Part shown: piece by piece, positions 56,644 to 64,000 of the stretch
Layout: each line of letters starts with the position of its first letter
Position numbering within the stretch: the first letter of the stretch is position 1
Assembly: GCA_024279915.1 (NCBI GenBank)
Contig: JAJRRB010000039.1
Location: 64,652 to 128,651 of the forward strand
Direction of reading: 5' to 3'
Source: Deltaproteobacteria bacterium
GTDB lineage: Bacteria; Desulfobacterota; Desulfuromonadia; Desulfuromonadales; BM103
Length of the DNA: 64,000 bases
Position numbers and translations under genes: made by a program
The notes under the pieces: generated by a model
Told to the model about the DNA's origin: nothing
What the model saw: only the letters and a program-made list of their open reading frames with translations
Database searches by the model: none

Positions 56644-57117
56644 ATGTCGCGAGGTATTAGACGCCAGGGGCGTGAAATGGCCCTGAAAGTACTTTATAGC
56701 TTGGCCGATCATGAAGGCGGAGCTCTCGATCATGTGCTCGGGGATTTCTGGAAGAACTTTCAGTTCCGCAATGATGTGTTAGGTGAAGCTGTTGTTGATG
56801 AGGATACCACTCCGAAACCGGAAGTCAGGCATTTTGCCGAACGCCTGGTCTGTGGCGTTGCTGAGAATCTCGAAAGTATTGATCGGGAACTCAAATCTTA
56901 CTCAACCAACTGGGCTCTTGATCGTATGTCGAGAGTCGATCTCGCCATCCTCCGACTAGCTGCTTATGAACTGACCTATTGTCCGGATGTGCCGCGAAAT
57001 GTTGTCATCAATGAGGCTATTGAGATTGGCAAGCGTTTTGGCACTGAAGAGACGTCATCCTTTGTTAATGGTGTTCTGGACCATCTCTCACAACAACATA
57101 GAACCAAGTCACAATGA
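56644..57117 (+). CDS. nusB: Transcription antitermination factor NusB
   Basis: 157 aa helical protein. RRQGREMALKVLYSLADHEGG at the N terminus and MSRVDLAILRLAAYELTYCPD are typical, with VVINEAIEIGKRFGTEETSSFVNGVLD at the end. NusB binds boxA RNA with S10. Follows ribH as in many bacteria and overlaps the next gene by 4 bp. Confidence 0.95.
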   Translation: MSRGIRRQGREMALKVLYSLADHEGGALDHVLGDFWKNFQFRNDVLGEAVVDEDTTPKPEVRHFAERLVCGVAENLESIDRELKSYSTNWALDRMSRVDLAILRLAAYELTYCPDVPRNVVINEAIEIGKRFGTEETSSFVNGVLDHLSQQHRTKSQ

Positions 57118-57575
57118 GCCCGTTGCAACGAGTGACGCTTCCTGCTGATGCCATGACCGGCGAGTCGGTTGTGGCACTCTATTTCTCTGATCAGAAGCCT
57201 GTTGATGGCCCTGCTGCATTGCTCGATTGGCGTCTTGATGGCCAGTTGACCAGAATGCTCATCGATGGTCAAATTCGGGGGCGTGCTGGTGAACATGTTA
57301 TGTTGCAAAATAATGGCAAACTCAAGGCAGACTGGATCCTGTTTGTTGGCGGTGGCAAATGGCATGGACTCTGCCAGGAAACTCATGCATCCCTGGTCAG
57401 ACATATGCTGAGCGTCGCTTGTCAGGCAGGTTTTAAAGATGTCTCCTTGTCATTCCTGCCACACCATGAGGTTGCCCCGGATGTTTTGCAGCAACAGATA
57501 GAAGATGCCCTGGCCTTAGAGGGGTCGGGTATTGACGTTTGTCGTTTTTCCTGTGAAAAGGATGTTTCCGTATAG
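57114..57575 (+). CDS. M17 leucyl aminopeptidase N-terminal-domain protein
   Basis: 153 aa, translationally coupled to nusB by a 4-bp overlap. ILFVGGGKWHGLCQETHAS and VSLSFLPHHEVAPDV resemble the macro-like N-terminal domain of M17 leucyl aminopeptidases, but the catalytic metal-binding C-terminal domain is absent and there is no room for it. A stand-alone regulatory or ligand-binding role is an inference. Confidence 0.6.
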   Translation: MSPLQRVTLPADAMTGESVVALYFSDQKPVDGPAALLDWRLDGQLTRMLIDGQIRGRAGEHVMLQNNGKLKADWILFVGGGKWHGLCQETHASLVRHMLSVACQAGFKDVSLSFLPHHEVAPDVLQQQIEDALALEGSGIDVCRFSCEKDVSV

Positions 57576-57631
57576 AATTTAAAAAGGGCCAGATTCGTGG
57601 CCTTCGGTCTTTTCCTGAAAAGGTAAGAATT

Positions 57632-58942
57632 ATGCAAAATATCAAAGTTGGCTTACTCGGTTTCGGTACGATTGGCACTGGGGTTGTAAGGGTCTTTCAA
57701 CAAAATCATGATCTTCTGGCTAATCGCCTTGGTGCCAGCCTGGAACTGGTGCGTATCGCTGATCTTGATACAACGACTGATCGTGGAGTGAAGCTTGCAC
57801 CCGGTTTACTTACTGATGATGCTCGTGCGCTCCTGAATGACCCAGAGGTTCAGATCGTTATTGAGTTGATCGGTGGCTACGAACCTGCCCGTACCTTTGT
57901 TCTTGAGGCTATCCGCAACGGCAAACATATTGTTACTGCTAACAAGGCTTTGCTTGCCATGCATGGTGAAGAAATCTTCAGTGCCGCTGAGGAGGCTGGT
58001 GTCAGTGTCATGTTTGAGGCGGCCGTTGCTGGTGGTGTCCCGGTGATTTCCGCAATCAAGGAGAACCTTGGCGCAAACAATTATTCAGCCCTGTATGGCA
58101 TCCTTAACGGTACCTGCAACTACATCCTGACCGAGATGGATGAAAAAGGTAAGGATTTCTCCGACGTGCTGGCTGAAGCACAAAAACAAGGTTATGCAGA
58201 GGCAGATCCTACTTTCGATGTGGAAGGGATTGATACTGCGCATAAACTGGCTTTGTTGCTCAGCCTCTGTTTTGGGACAAAGGTTGATTTCAATGATATT
58301 TACACCGAAGGAATTAGCAAGGTCACTGCTATCGATATCGAGTATGCCCGTGATTTTGGTTACAAGCTCAAGTTATTAGCGATCGGTAAGCGTGATGGCG
58401 ATAAAATCGAGGCGCGGGTGCACCCCACTATGATCCCCGAAGATTATCCTCTTGCTGCTATTAACGGAGTCTTCAATACGGTTCGCCTGGTTGGTGATTT
58501 CTCTGGCCCGGTTATGCTCTCTGGCTATGGTGCCGGGATGGATGCTACTGCAAGTGCGGTCATGGGGGATGTCCTGTCTGTTGCGCGAGATTTGCAAACT
58601 GACTGTTCTGCCAGGATGCCTGCTTTGGGTTGCCCACAGTCACAATTGGCGAACTATACTATAAAGCCTATGGAACAGGTTGTAACTCCCTATTATCTAA
58701 GGTTTAATGTAAAGGACCATCCTGGTGTCCTGGCCAGTATTGCCGGGATTCTCGGCAAACATGAAATCAGTATCGAATCGATGGTTCAACCACATCGTCA
58801 TGAAGCTGAAGCAGTGCCGATTGTCTTTATGACCCATGTTGCGGAAGAACGTAACGTGATTGCGGCACTTGCTGAGATTAATGAGATGGATGTGATTCAG
58901 GAAGAGACCTTACTGATTCGTATTGAGGATCATCTGGAATAA
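57632..58942 (+). CDS. hom: Homoserine dehydrogenase
   Basis: 436 aa. GFGTIGTGVVRVF is the NAD(P) site; NGTCNYILTEMDEKGKDF and AEADPTFDVEGIDTAHKL are the substrate region. A C-terminal ACT domain (HPGVLASIAGILGKHEISIE) suggests feedback control. Makes homoserine, the acceptor for the two MetY enzymes encoded downstream on the opposite strand. A weak hairpin lies at 57584-57604 before it. Confidence 0.95.
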   Translation: MQNIKVGLLGFGTIGTGVVRVFQQNHDLLANRLGASLELVRIADLDTTTDRGVKLAPGLLTDDARALLNDPEVQIVIELIGGYEPARTFVLEAIRNGKHIVTANKALLAMHGEEIFSAAEEAGVSVMFEAAVAGGVPVISAIKENLGANNYSALYGILNGTCNYILTEMDEKGKDFSDVLAEAQKQGYAEADPTFDVEGIDTAHKLALLLSLCFGTKVDFNDIYTEGISKVTAIDIEYARDFGYKLKLLAIGKRDGDKIEARVHPTMIPEDYPLAAINGVFNTVRLVGDFSGPVMLSGYGAGMDATASAVMGDVLSVARDLQTDCSARMPALGCPQSQLANYTIKPMEQVVTPYYLRFNVKDHPGVLASIAGILGKHEISIESMVQPHRHEAEAVPIVFMTHVAEERNVIAALAEINEMDVIQEETLLIRIEDHLE

Positions 58943-58943
58943 A

Positions 58944-58974
58944 TAACAAAGGCGCCGAAAGGGCGCCTTTGTTA
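58944..58974. terminator. Bidirectional terminator after hom
   Basis: AATAACAAAGGCGCC and GGCGCCTTTGTTATT form a 15-bp stem with a GAAAG loop. It separates hom from the convergent trmL gene. Confidence 0.85.
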
Positions 58975-58999
58975 TTTCAAGTTGCAGGGTTGTAAGGCC

Positions 59000-59461
59000 C
59001 TAAAGCTGTCCCGTCTGCCGTAAGGCTTCATAAAGAACAATCCCTGCCGCAGTTGAAAGATTCAAGCTACGCACGACCGGGCTGAGAATTGGAATTCGAA
59101 CCGACTGCTCGGCGTTCTGCCGTAATAGCTCTTCAGAAAGACCTTTTGTTTCCTTGCCAAAAACCAAAAAATCCCCAGCTTGATAGTCTGCCTGAACGTG
59201 AGTTTTCTCTGCTTTCTTAGACGTGTACCAGTACCGTCCATCCGGAAAGCTTGCCTGCAACTCTTCCAGCTTTTCCCATTGACGAACATCCACTGCATCC
59301 CAGTAATCAAGTCCTGCACGCTTTAGATGCTTGTCGTCGATGGAAAAGCCAAGTTTGCCTACGAGGTGCAGGACTGTGCCAGTTGCACCGCAGAGTCGCG
59401 CAATGTTTCCCGTATTTGGTGGAATCTCAGGTTCAATGAGAACGATATGAAATGGGGTCAT
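59000..59461 (-). CDS. trmL: tRNA (cytidine(34)-2'-O)-methyltransferase TrmL
   Basis: 153 aa SPOUT family. IVLIEPEIPPNTGNIARLCG at the N terminus and LNLSTAAGIVLYEALRQTG at the C-terminal knot are diagnostic. Methylates the wobble base in tRNA-Leu. ATG 59461 is preferred over a GTG at 59479 that would overlap the acyltransferase gene; neither has a good SD, suggesting translational coupling with that gene. Confidence 0.9.
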   Translation of the reverse strand: MTPFHIVLIEPEIPPNTGNIARLCGATGTVLHLVGKLGFSIDDKHLKRAGLDYWDAVDVRQWEKLEELQASFPDGRYWYTSKKAEKTHVQADYQAGDFLVFGKETKGLSEELLRQNAEQSVRIPILSPVVRSLNLSTAAGIVLYEALRQTGQL

Positions 59462-59468
59462 GGCAGAG

Positions 59469-60350
59469 CTACTTTTCACAACAGGAGCGCCAGCGGCGAT
59501 GAAGCCAGAACCACTGACTGATGTCGTGACTTATCCCTGCTTCGATTTGCTGGTTGAGCAGAGTGGTGTTGGCCAGAATATTCTCTTCACTCAAGTCGCC
59601 TTCGAGTATGAACATCTTCTTGAATTGACACTTGTAAGTGTTGTCCGGCTGACGATAGGAAAAAGCTGCAACAATTGGTATCTGATATCTTGTTGCTAAC
59701 TGCGTAATGATGCTTGTGGTATGCGCCGGGCGGCCAAAGAATGGGGCGATAACCGAGCCCTGTCCCTTTAGGTGCTGATCGAGAAGAATGCATACGGCGT
59801 GGTTGTTTTTCAAAGATTTGAGAATGCCACGTGCACCTTTACGGCTGTTGATGATCTGGTTGCCGTTTGACCTGCGTATGCGACAGAAGTAATCGTCAAC
59901 CAGAGGGTTGCGCATCGGTTTAGCAACAATCTCTGTTGCAAATCCTAACTGCGGCATGAAGAAGGAACCCGCTTCCCAGAAGCCAAGATGTGCGGAGAGG
60001 ACAATGCAGCCACGGCCTAATTCAAGTGCCTCGCTCAGGTACTCTTTATTGTTGATTTCGAAATAACGATCAATATCTTGCTGCCCGCGATATCGGTCAA
60101 CACGTAGCATGTCGATAAAGCTGATGCCTAGATGTTTGAACATCTCGACTATGGTCTTGGAAACCTCTTGGGACGACATCTCCGGAAATGCATTTTGCAG
60201 GTTTTCGCGGGCGATATTGACACGTCGTCCTTGAAGTTTTTGAGCTAATTGGCCAAGCCTCTTACCAAGGGCCAGTGCCAAAGCTCTCGGCAGTACCCTG
60301 ACCAGCGAGGCAAGGGCAATAAAGGGAATATATTCCAGCCATTTGCGCAT
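59469..60350 (-). CDS. LpxL/HtrB-type lysophospholipid (lipid A) acyltransferase
   Basis: About 293 aa from ATG 60350 (SD CAGGA 9 bases upstream). One N-terminal membrane anchor (YIPFIALASLVRVLPRALA) and the acyltransferase box HLGFWEAG with the catalytic His/Glu are visible. NSRKGARGILKSLKNNHAVC and LLDQH are conserved in LpxL homologues. It likely adds secondary acyl chains to lipid A. Its stop lies 8 bp before trmL. Confidence 0.87.
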   Translation of the reverse strand: MRKWLEYIPFIALASLVRVLPRALALALGKRLGQLAQKLQGRRVNIARENLQNAFPEMSSQEVSKTIVEMFKHLGISFIDMLRVDRYRGQQDIDRYFEINNKEYLSEALELGRGCIVLSAHLGFWEAGSFFMPQLGFATEIVAKPMRNPLVDDYFCRIRRSNGNQIINSRKGARGILKSLKNNHAVCILLDQHLKGQGSVIAPFFGRPAHTTSIITQLATRYQIPIVAAFSYRQPDNTYKCQFKKMFILEGDLSEENILANTTLLNQQIEAGISHDISQWFWLHRRWRSCCEK

Positions 60351-60375
60351 AACTGTTTGTCCTGAAAATATCAGG

Positions 60376-60533
60376 AGGCTGTCCGACAATAAGGGTCGAA
60401 GCGAAAGCTCAGAAGTTTGAGAACAGATTTTGGCTCGTTTGAGAGCTCATAGCAGTAGCTATGGGCCGAAAAGGAGCTGAAATATGGGCCAAACAGCTGT
60501 GGTTGCAGCCGATCATGGATTGTCGGACAGGCT
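60376..60533. repeat. Palindromic intergenic element 2 (MITE-like inverted repeat)
   Basis: Ends AGGCTGTCCGACAAT (60376-60390) and ATTGTCGGACAGGCT (60519-60533) are near-perfect inverses over 15 bp. CATAGC and GCTATG around AGTA form the centre, as in element 1. Non-coding; no transposase. 158 bp, just upstream of the acyltransferase gene. Confidence 0.7.
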
Positions 60534-60577
60534 CCACATTGAGATGATGAGAAGATAGCACGGGACATGGCGTTGAG

Positions 60578-60608
60578 CAAAAGAAAAGCGGGCAGAAATG
60601 CCCGCTTT
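60578..60608 (-). terminator. Terminator after metY copy 1
   Basis: On the minus strand AAAGCGGGC / GCCCGCTTT form a 9-bp stem (60585-60593 with 60600-60608) followed by a T-rich TTTTCTTTTG run. Confidence 0.8.
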
Positions 60609-60627
60609 ATCGTTGATTGTCGAGCCG

Positions 60628-61914
60628 TTACTGGCTGGCTTTAAGTGCCTGGTCAAGATCGTCAATAATGTCTTGAACATCCTCAATACCAACTGAAATA
60701 CGAATATAATCCTGGCTGACACCGGCAGCATTCTGCTCTTCATCAGAGAGTTGCTGGTGAGTGGTGCTGGCTGGATGAATAACCAGCGTCTTGGCGTCGC
60801 CAATATTGGCAAGATGGCTACAGAGTTTGACCGAATCAATGAACTTTGCACCGGCCTTTCGGCCACCTTTGATGCCGAAACCGAGGATTGCACCTTGTCC
60901 TTCCGGAAGATAGCGTTGGGCTCTCTCGTAGTCGGGGTGGCTCTTGAGACCAGGGTAGTTGACCCATGCAACAGAATCGTGGTCTTCAAGGTAATGGGCA
61001 ACTTTCAGGGCATTTTCACAGTGCCTCGGCATACGCACATGTAATGTTTCCAGCCCTTGCAAAAACTGGAAAGCATTGAAAGGTGAGAGGCACGGGCCTA
61101 AATCGCGCAGCAGGGTGAGGCGCATTTTTAGAATGTAGGCCATTTCACCAAGGGCCTCATAGTAGACCAGACCGTGATAGCTTGGATCAGGAGTTGTATA
61201 CTCATCAAAACGGCCGCTCGACCAGTCAAATTTACCGCTGTCGACGACTGCACCGCCGATGCTGGTGCCATGTCCACCAATAACCTTGGTTAGCGAGTAA
61301 CAGGCGATGTCGGCGCCGTGCTCAAAGGGCTTGAAAAGGTAAGGAGTCGCCACGGTGTTGTCGACAATGAATGGCAGGCCATTTTCATGGGCGATACGTG
61401 CGATCGCCTCAAAATCATCGACATTGTTCTTGGGGTTGCCAATAGTCTCAGCAAAAACAGCCTTGGTATTTTCATCGATAGCCTGAGCGATGTTGTCGGG
61501 GTTGCTGCTGTCGACAAACTTGACGTTAATCCCCATGCGCTTCAGGGTGTAGTTGAACATATTGTACGTTCCGCCATAGAGGTAGTGGGCAGAGACGATA
61601 TTGTCACCGGCCTTAGCCAGGTTGAGGATGGCCAGGTTGATTGCGGCGCTTCCAGAGGCCATAGCCAGAGCTCCGACACCACCATCAAGTTCGGCCAGTC
61701 GCTTCTCCAGTACATCGGTAGTGGGATTCATGATGCGTGTATAGATATTGCCCATTTCGGCGAGCGAAAAGAGGTTGGCGGCATGCTCACTTGAGTCGAA
61801 GACGTATGAAGTCGTCTGGTAGATCGGGACTGCGCGGGAATTTGTGGTCGGATCTGCAACTTGTCCAGCGTGAAGGGCTTTAGTGCCAAGGCGATATGTG
61901 GGTTGGTCTGACAT
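60628..61914 (-). CDS. metY: O-acetylhomoserine aminocarboxypropyltransferase, copy 1
   Basis: 428 aa Cys/Met-metabolism PLP enzyme. [20 protein letters not shown] at the start, [18 protein letters not shown] with the PLP Lys, and [20 protein letters not shown] near the end fit MetY. It makes homocysteine (or cysteine) from O-acetylhomoserine and sulfide. GAGGAGAAAG precedes ATG 61914. No SAM riboswitch was seen in the spacer. Confidence 0.9.
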   Translation of the reverse strand: MSDQPTYRLGTKALHAGQVADPTTNSRAVPIYQTTSYVFDSSEHAANLFSLAEMGNIYTRIMNPTTDVLEKRLAELDGGVGALAMASGSAAINLAILNLAKAGDNIVSAHYLYGGTYNMFNYTLKRMGINVKFVDSSNPDNIAQAIDENTKAVFAETIGNPKNNVDDFEAIARIAHENGLPFIVDNTVATPYLFKPFEHGADIACYSLTKVIGGHGTSIGGAVVDSGKFDWSSGRFDEYTTPDPSYHGLVYYEALGEMAYILKMRLTLLRDLGPCLSPFNAFQFLQGLETLHVRMPRHCENALKVAHYLEDHDSVAWVNYPGLKSHPDYERAQRYLPEGQGAILGFGIKGGRKAGAKFIDSVKLCSHLANIGDAKTLVIHPASTTHQQLSDEEQNAAGVSQDYIRISVGIEDVQDIIDDLDQALKASQ

Positions 61915-62044
61915 CAGCTTTCTCCTCTTTTGTTAAGTTTTCTGTATGAATAAATTCATCTTTATCCTGTCAAAAAAAGCAAATAAGTCAAGAAGAAAAA
62001 AATAGTATACAACGGTAGTCCACCGTACAACTGTCGGTTGCACT

Positions 62045-62074
62045 AAAAAAGGCAAACCCTGCGGGGTCCGCCTT
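62045..62074 (-). terminator. Terminator after metY copy 2
   Basis: On the minus strand AAGGC...ACCC / GGGT...GCCTT form a stem followed by TTTTT. Ends the second metY gene before copy 1. Confidence 0.78.
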
Positions 62075-62100
62075 CGACTGTCATGATTGTGGACAAGACG

Positions 62101-63384
62101 TTAGGACTGACTGTTCCGCAGTGCCTGATCAACGTCTTCAATGATATCATCGATATGCTCAATGCCAACCGAGATTCTGATCATATCGTCGGTGACGCCT
62201 GAAGCGATCTGCTCCGCATCTGAAAGTTGTCGGTGGGTGGTGCTGGCCGGGTGCAGTACACAGGAGCGAGCATCACCAACATGCACCACCAGTGCTATCA
62301 GCTTGGTGCCTTCCATGAATTTACGACCTGCTTCACTACCTCCCTTAATGCCAAAGGTCATAACACCACTAGCTCCACGGGGCAGGTAGGTCTGAGTCTT
62401 TGCATAGCTCGGATGACTTTCGAGGCCAGGGTAGTTGACCCAGCTGACACAGTCATGTTTTTCGAGATATTGTGCCAGAGTCAGGGCGTTGGTGCTATGG
62501 CGATCCATGCGCATTGGCAGCGTTTCCAGGCCGATGTTCTTGAGAAACGCATTGAACGGGCTTTGGCATGCACCGAGGTCGCGCATCCACTGTACGCGTG
62601 CTTTGACTATGTAAGCAAGATTGCCGAATTTCTCCAGGTATTTAAGGCCATGATAGCTCTTGTCAGGCTCGGTCAGTTCTGGGTATTTGCCGTTATCCCA
62701 ATTGAAATTGCCGCTGTCAACAATGATGCCGCCAACGCTTGTGGCATGGCCGTCGATATACTTGGTGGTCGAATGCACAACAATGTCGGCACCAAATTCG
62801 AAAGGACGGCAGAGCGCCGGGGTCGGAAAGGTGTTGTCTATGATAAGTGGCACCTCCATTGTCTTTGCGACAGTGGAGAACTTGACGAAGTCGAGAACGT
62901 TCAGCCCCGGGTTGCCAATTGTTTCAGCAAAGAGGAGGCGGGTCTCGTCCCGGAAGGCATTAAGCAACTCTTCCTCGCTGCATTCGGGATCGACAAAAGT
63001 AACTTCGATGCCCAGCTTCGGTAAGGTGTTGCTGAAGAGCGAATAGGTCCCACCGTAGAGGGTGCTGGCGGCAACAACATGCTGTCCGGCCTGACAAATG
63101 TTGAGAATAGCCAAGGACGTGGCGGCCTGACCTGAAGAAGTTGCCAGGGCCGCAACGCCAGCTTCGAGCGCGGTGACCTTGGCTTCAAAGGCGGCTACGG
63201 TCGGGTTGCTGATGCGCGAATACATGTGATCTGCCGCATCGAGGTCGAAGAGCTTCGCAACATGCTCGGCACTGTCGTATTTAAAGGTTGTCGATTGAAA
63301 CAGAGGCAGGACACGAGGTTCTATAGGCTTTGGGTCATAGCCGCCCTGGACGGCAATGGTTTCGAGATTCCACTCCTTGCTCAT
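62101..63384 (-). CDS. O-acetylhomoserine aminocarboxypropyltransferase, copy 2
   Basis: 427 aa from ATG 63384 (GGAGGAGAAT just upstream); the open frame runs further back without start signals. ATSSGQAATSLAILNI, VVHSTTKYIDGHATSVGG with the PLP Lys and STTHRQLSDAEQIASG define the same family as copy 1. The two copies align over their whole length but differ widely, so this is an old duplication or separate import, not a recent tandem copy. Each has its own terminator. Confidence 0.9.
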   Translation of the reverse strand: MSKEWNLETIAVQGGYDPKPIEPRVLPLFQSTTFKYDSAEHVAKLFDLDAADHMYSRISNPTVAAFEAKVTALEAGVAALATSSGQAATSLAILNICQAGQHVVAASTLYGGTYSLFSNTLPKLGIEVTFVDPECSEEELLNAFRDETRLLFAETIGNPGLNVLDFVKFSTVAKTMEVPLIIDNTFPTPALCRPFEFGADIVVHSTTKYIDGHATSVGGIIVDSGNFNWDNGKYPELTEPDKSYHGLKYLEKFGNLAYIVKARVQWMRDLGACQSPFNAFLKNIGLETLPMRMDRHSTNALTLAQYLEKHDCVSWVNYPGLESHPSYAKTQTYLPRGASGVMTFGIKGGSEAGRKFMEGTKLIALVVHVGDARSCVLHPASTTHRQLSDAEQIASGVTDDMIRISVGIEHIDDIIEDVDQALRNSQS

Positions 63385-63516
63385 AACAATTCTCCTCCAA
63401 AAGTGAATATTGATTGTGTAACTTAAGATGACGCAATAGCGCAGTATCATAACAGAATATGCATAAATCCCGAGAAAAACTTGCAGCCAATTGGGTAAAT
63501 GCCATAAGCTCAGCCG

Positions 63517-64000
63517 ATGGATAGTCTGATTTTTCAAGCTATGGCAGTGGAGCTTAAACAAAAGTTTGTCAACAGTCGATTAGACCGTGTGGTGCAGACG
63601 ACTGCTGGGACGCTGGTTTTAAGATTCTGGACTGGTCGTGAGAAGGTTCATCTGCTCTTGAAAGCCGACGGGCAGGGTACCTTCTACCAGACCCGCCAAG
63701 CTCATCCAGCACCAGCCAGCCCTCCACGTTTTTGCCAGCTTTTGCGAGCACGCCTGCGTCGCCTCCTCGAAATGCGTGCCGAGCCGCTTGACCGCATCGT
63801 TCATTTCATCTTTGCTGGAGCCGATAACGAACGTTATGACCTGATCCTGGAAGCGTTTGGCGCGCAAGGTAATCTGATTTTGACTGATGCTGCAGGGCGT
63901 ATCGTTGATCTCCTCTGGCGTGTAGACGGTGCACGAAAGCTTTTGCCCGGCGAAATCTACACTCTGCCGGTGCAGAAGGAACGGCTCTCCCTCTTTGCTG
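63517..64000 (+). CDS. NFACT/RqcH (FbpA-like) protein, 3'-truncated by window edge
   Basis: The frame from ATG 63517 stays open to the right edge (161 codons seen). MDSLIFQAMAVELKQKF then RLDRVVQTTAGTLVLRF and SPPRFCQLLRARLRRLLEMR match the NFACT-N domain of the RqcH/Rqc2/fibronectin-binding protein A family. Those proteins bind 50S-nascent-chain complexes in ribosome rescue and add C-terminal alanine tails. Divergent from metY copy 2 with 132 bp between starts. Confidence 0.85.
   Translation, partial: MDSLIFQAMAVELKQKFVNSRLDRVVQTTAGTLVLRFWTGREKVHLLLKADGQGTFYQTRQAHPAPASPPRFCQLLRARLRRLLEMRAEPLDRIVHFIFAGADNERYDLILEAFGAQGNLILTDAAGRIVDLLWRVDGARKLLPGEIYTLPVQKERLSLFA

Noticed and set aside
61915-62044. 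SAM riboswitch before metY.
   Set aside because: No matching conserved core in the spacer sequences of either copy.

Overview
The window looks like chromosome of a mesophilic Desulfuromonadales bacterium (Desulfuromonas/Geobacter relatives). This is inferred from gene order (glnD-xerD-apgM; the dCMP deaminase-nrdR-rib-nusB run; DUF177-rpmF-plsX-fabHDG-acpP-fabF-rpiB-glyA), from an 11-haem c-type cytochrome behind a candidate sigma-54 promoter, and from a Gram-negative envelope gene set (TamA/TamB, OmpA-type lipoprotein, LpxL-type acyltransferase). No rRNA, tRNA or CRISPR array was found.

Layout. 1-4.7 kb: nitrogen signalling (glnD, cut by the left edge), xerD and apgM. 4.8-7.7 kb: a DUF2917 gene divergent from a MocR-type regulator that carries one in-frame TGA, then an EamA exporter. 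7.8-17.3 kb: envelope genes (DUF2092, a basic glycine-rich secreted protein, a glycine-zipper/OmpA lipoprotein, a small periplasmic protein, tamA-tamB, a DUF4136-like lipoprotein). 17.5-26 kb: alpha/beta hydrolase, TlyA, a tetrapyrrole-methylase-fold enzyme, U32 peptidase, a decayed YhaO/YhaN-type nuclease locus, HIT protein, a Rel-like protein with a degenerate synthetase, and a polysaccharide deacetylase.

26-38.5 kb is the accessory block. It holds a phage-type HTH protein, an orphan secreted protein, an IHF/HU subunit, a giant cytochrome-adhesin frame of about 2,530 codons split by two TAA codons, a LamG remnant and a low-GC glycosyltransferase. The intergenic spaces carry related repeat modules, each ending in a hairpin; the modules keep one orientation whatever the direction of the genes.

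38.5-64 kb returns to core genes: Bax-like glucosaminidase, htpG, fxsA, mazG, the fatty acid/phospholipid operon, rpiB, glyA, dCMP deaminase, nrdR, the riboflavin operon with nusB, homoserine dehydrogenase, then trmL, the acyltransferase and two metY paralogues on the minus strand. An RqcH/NFACT gene runs off the right edge. The two metY genes and hom form a homoserine-to-methionine group.

Four in-frame nonsense codons and one single-base frameshift hit three otherwise intact genes (MocR regulator, YhaN-type ATPase, giant cytochrome). They are the most unusual feature besides the repeat modules, and may be real pseudogenes or sequence errors.
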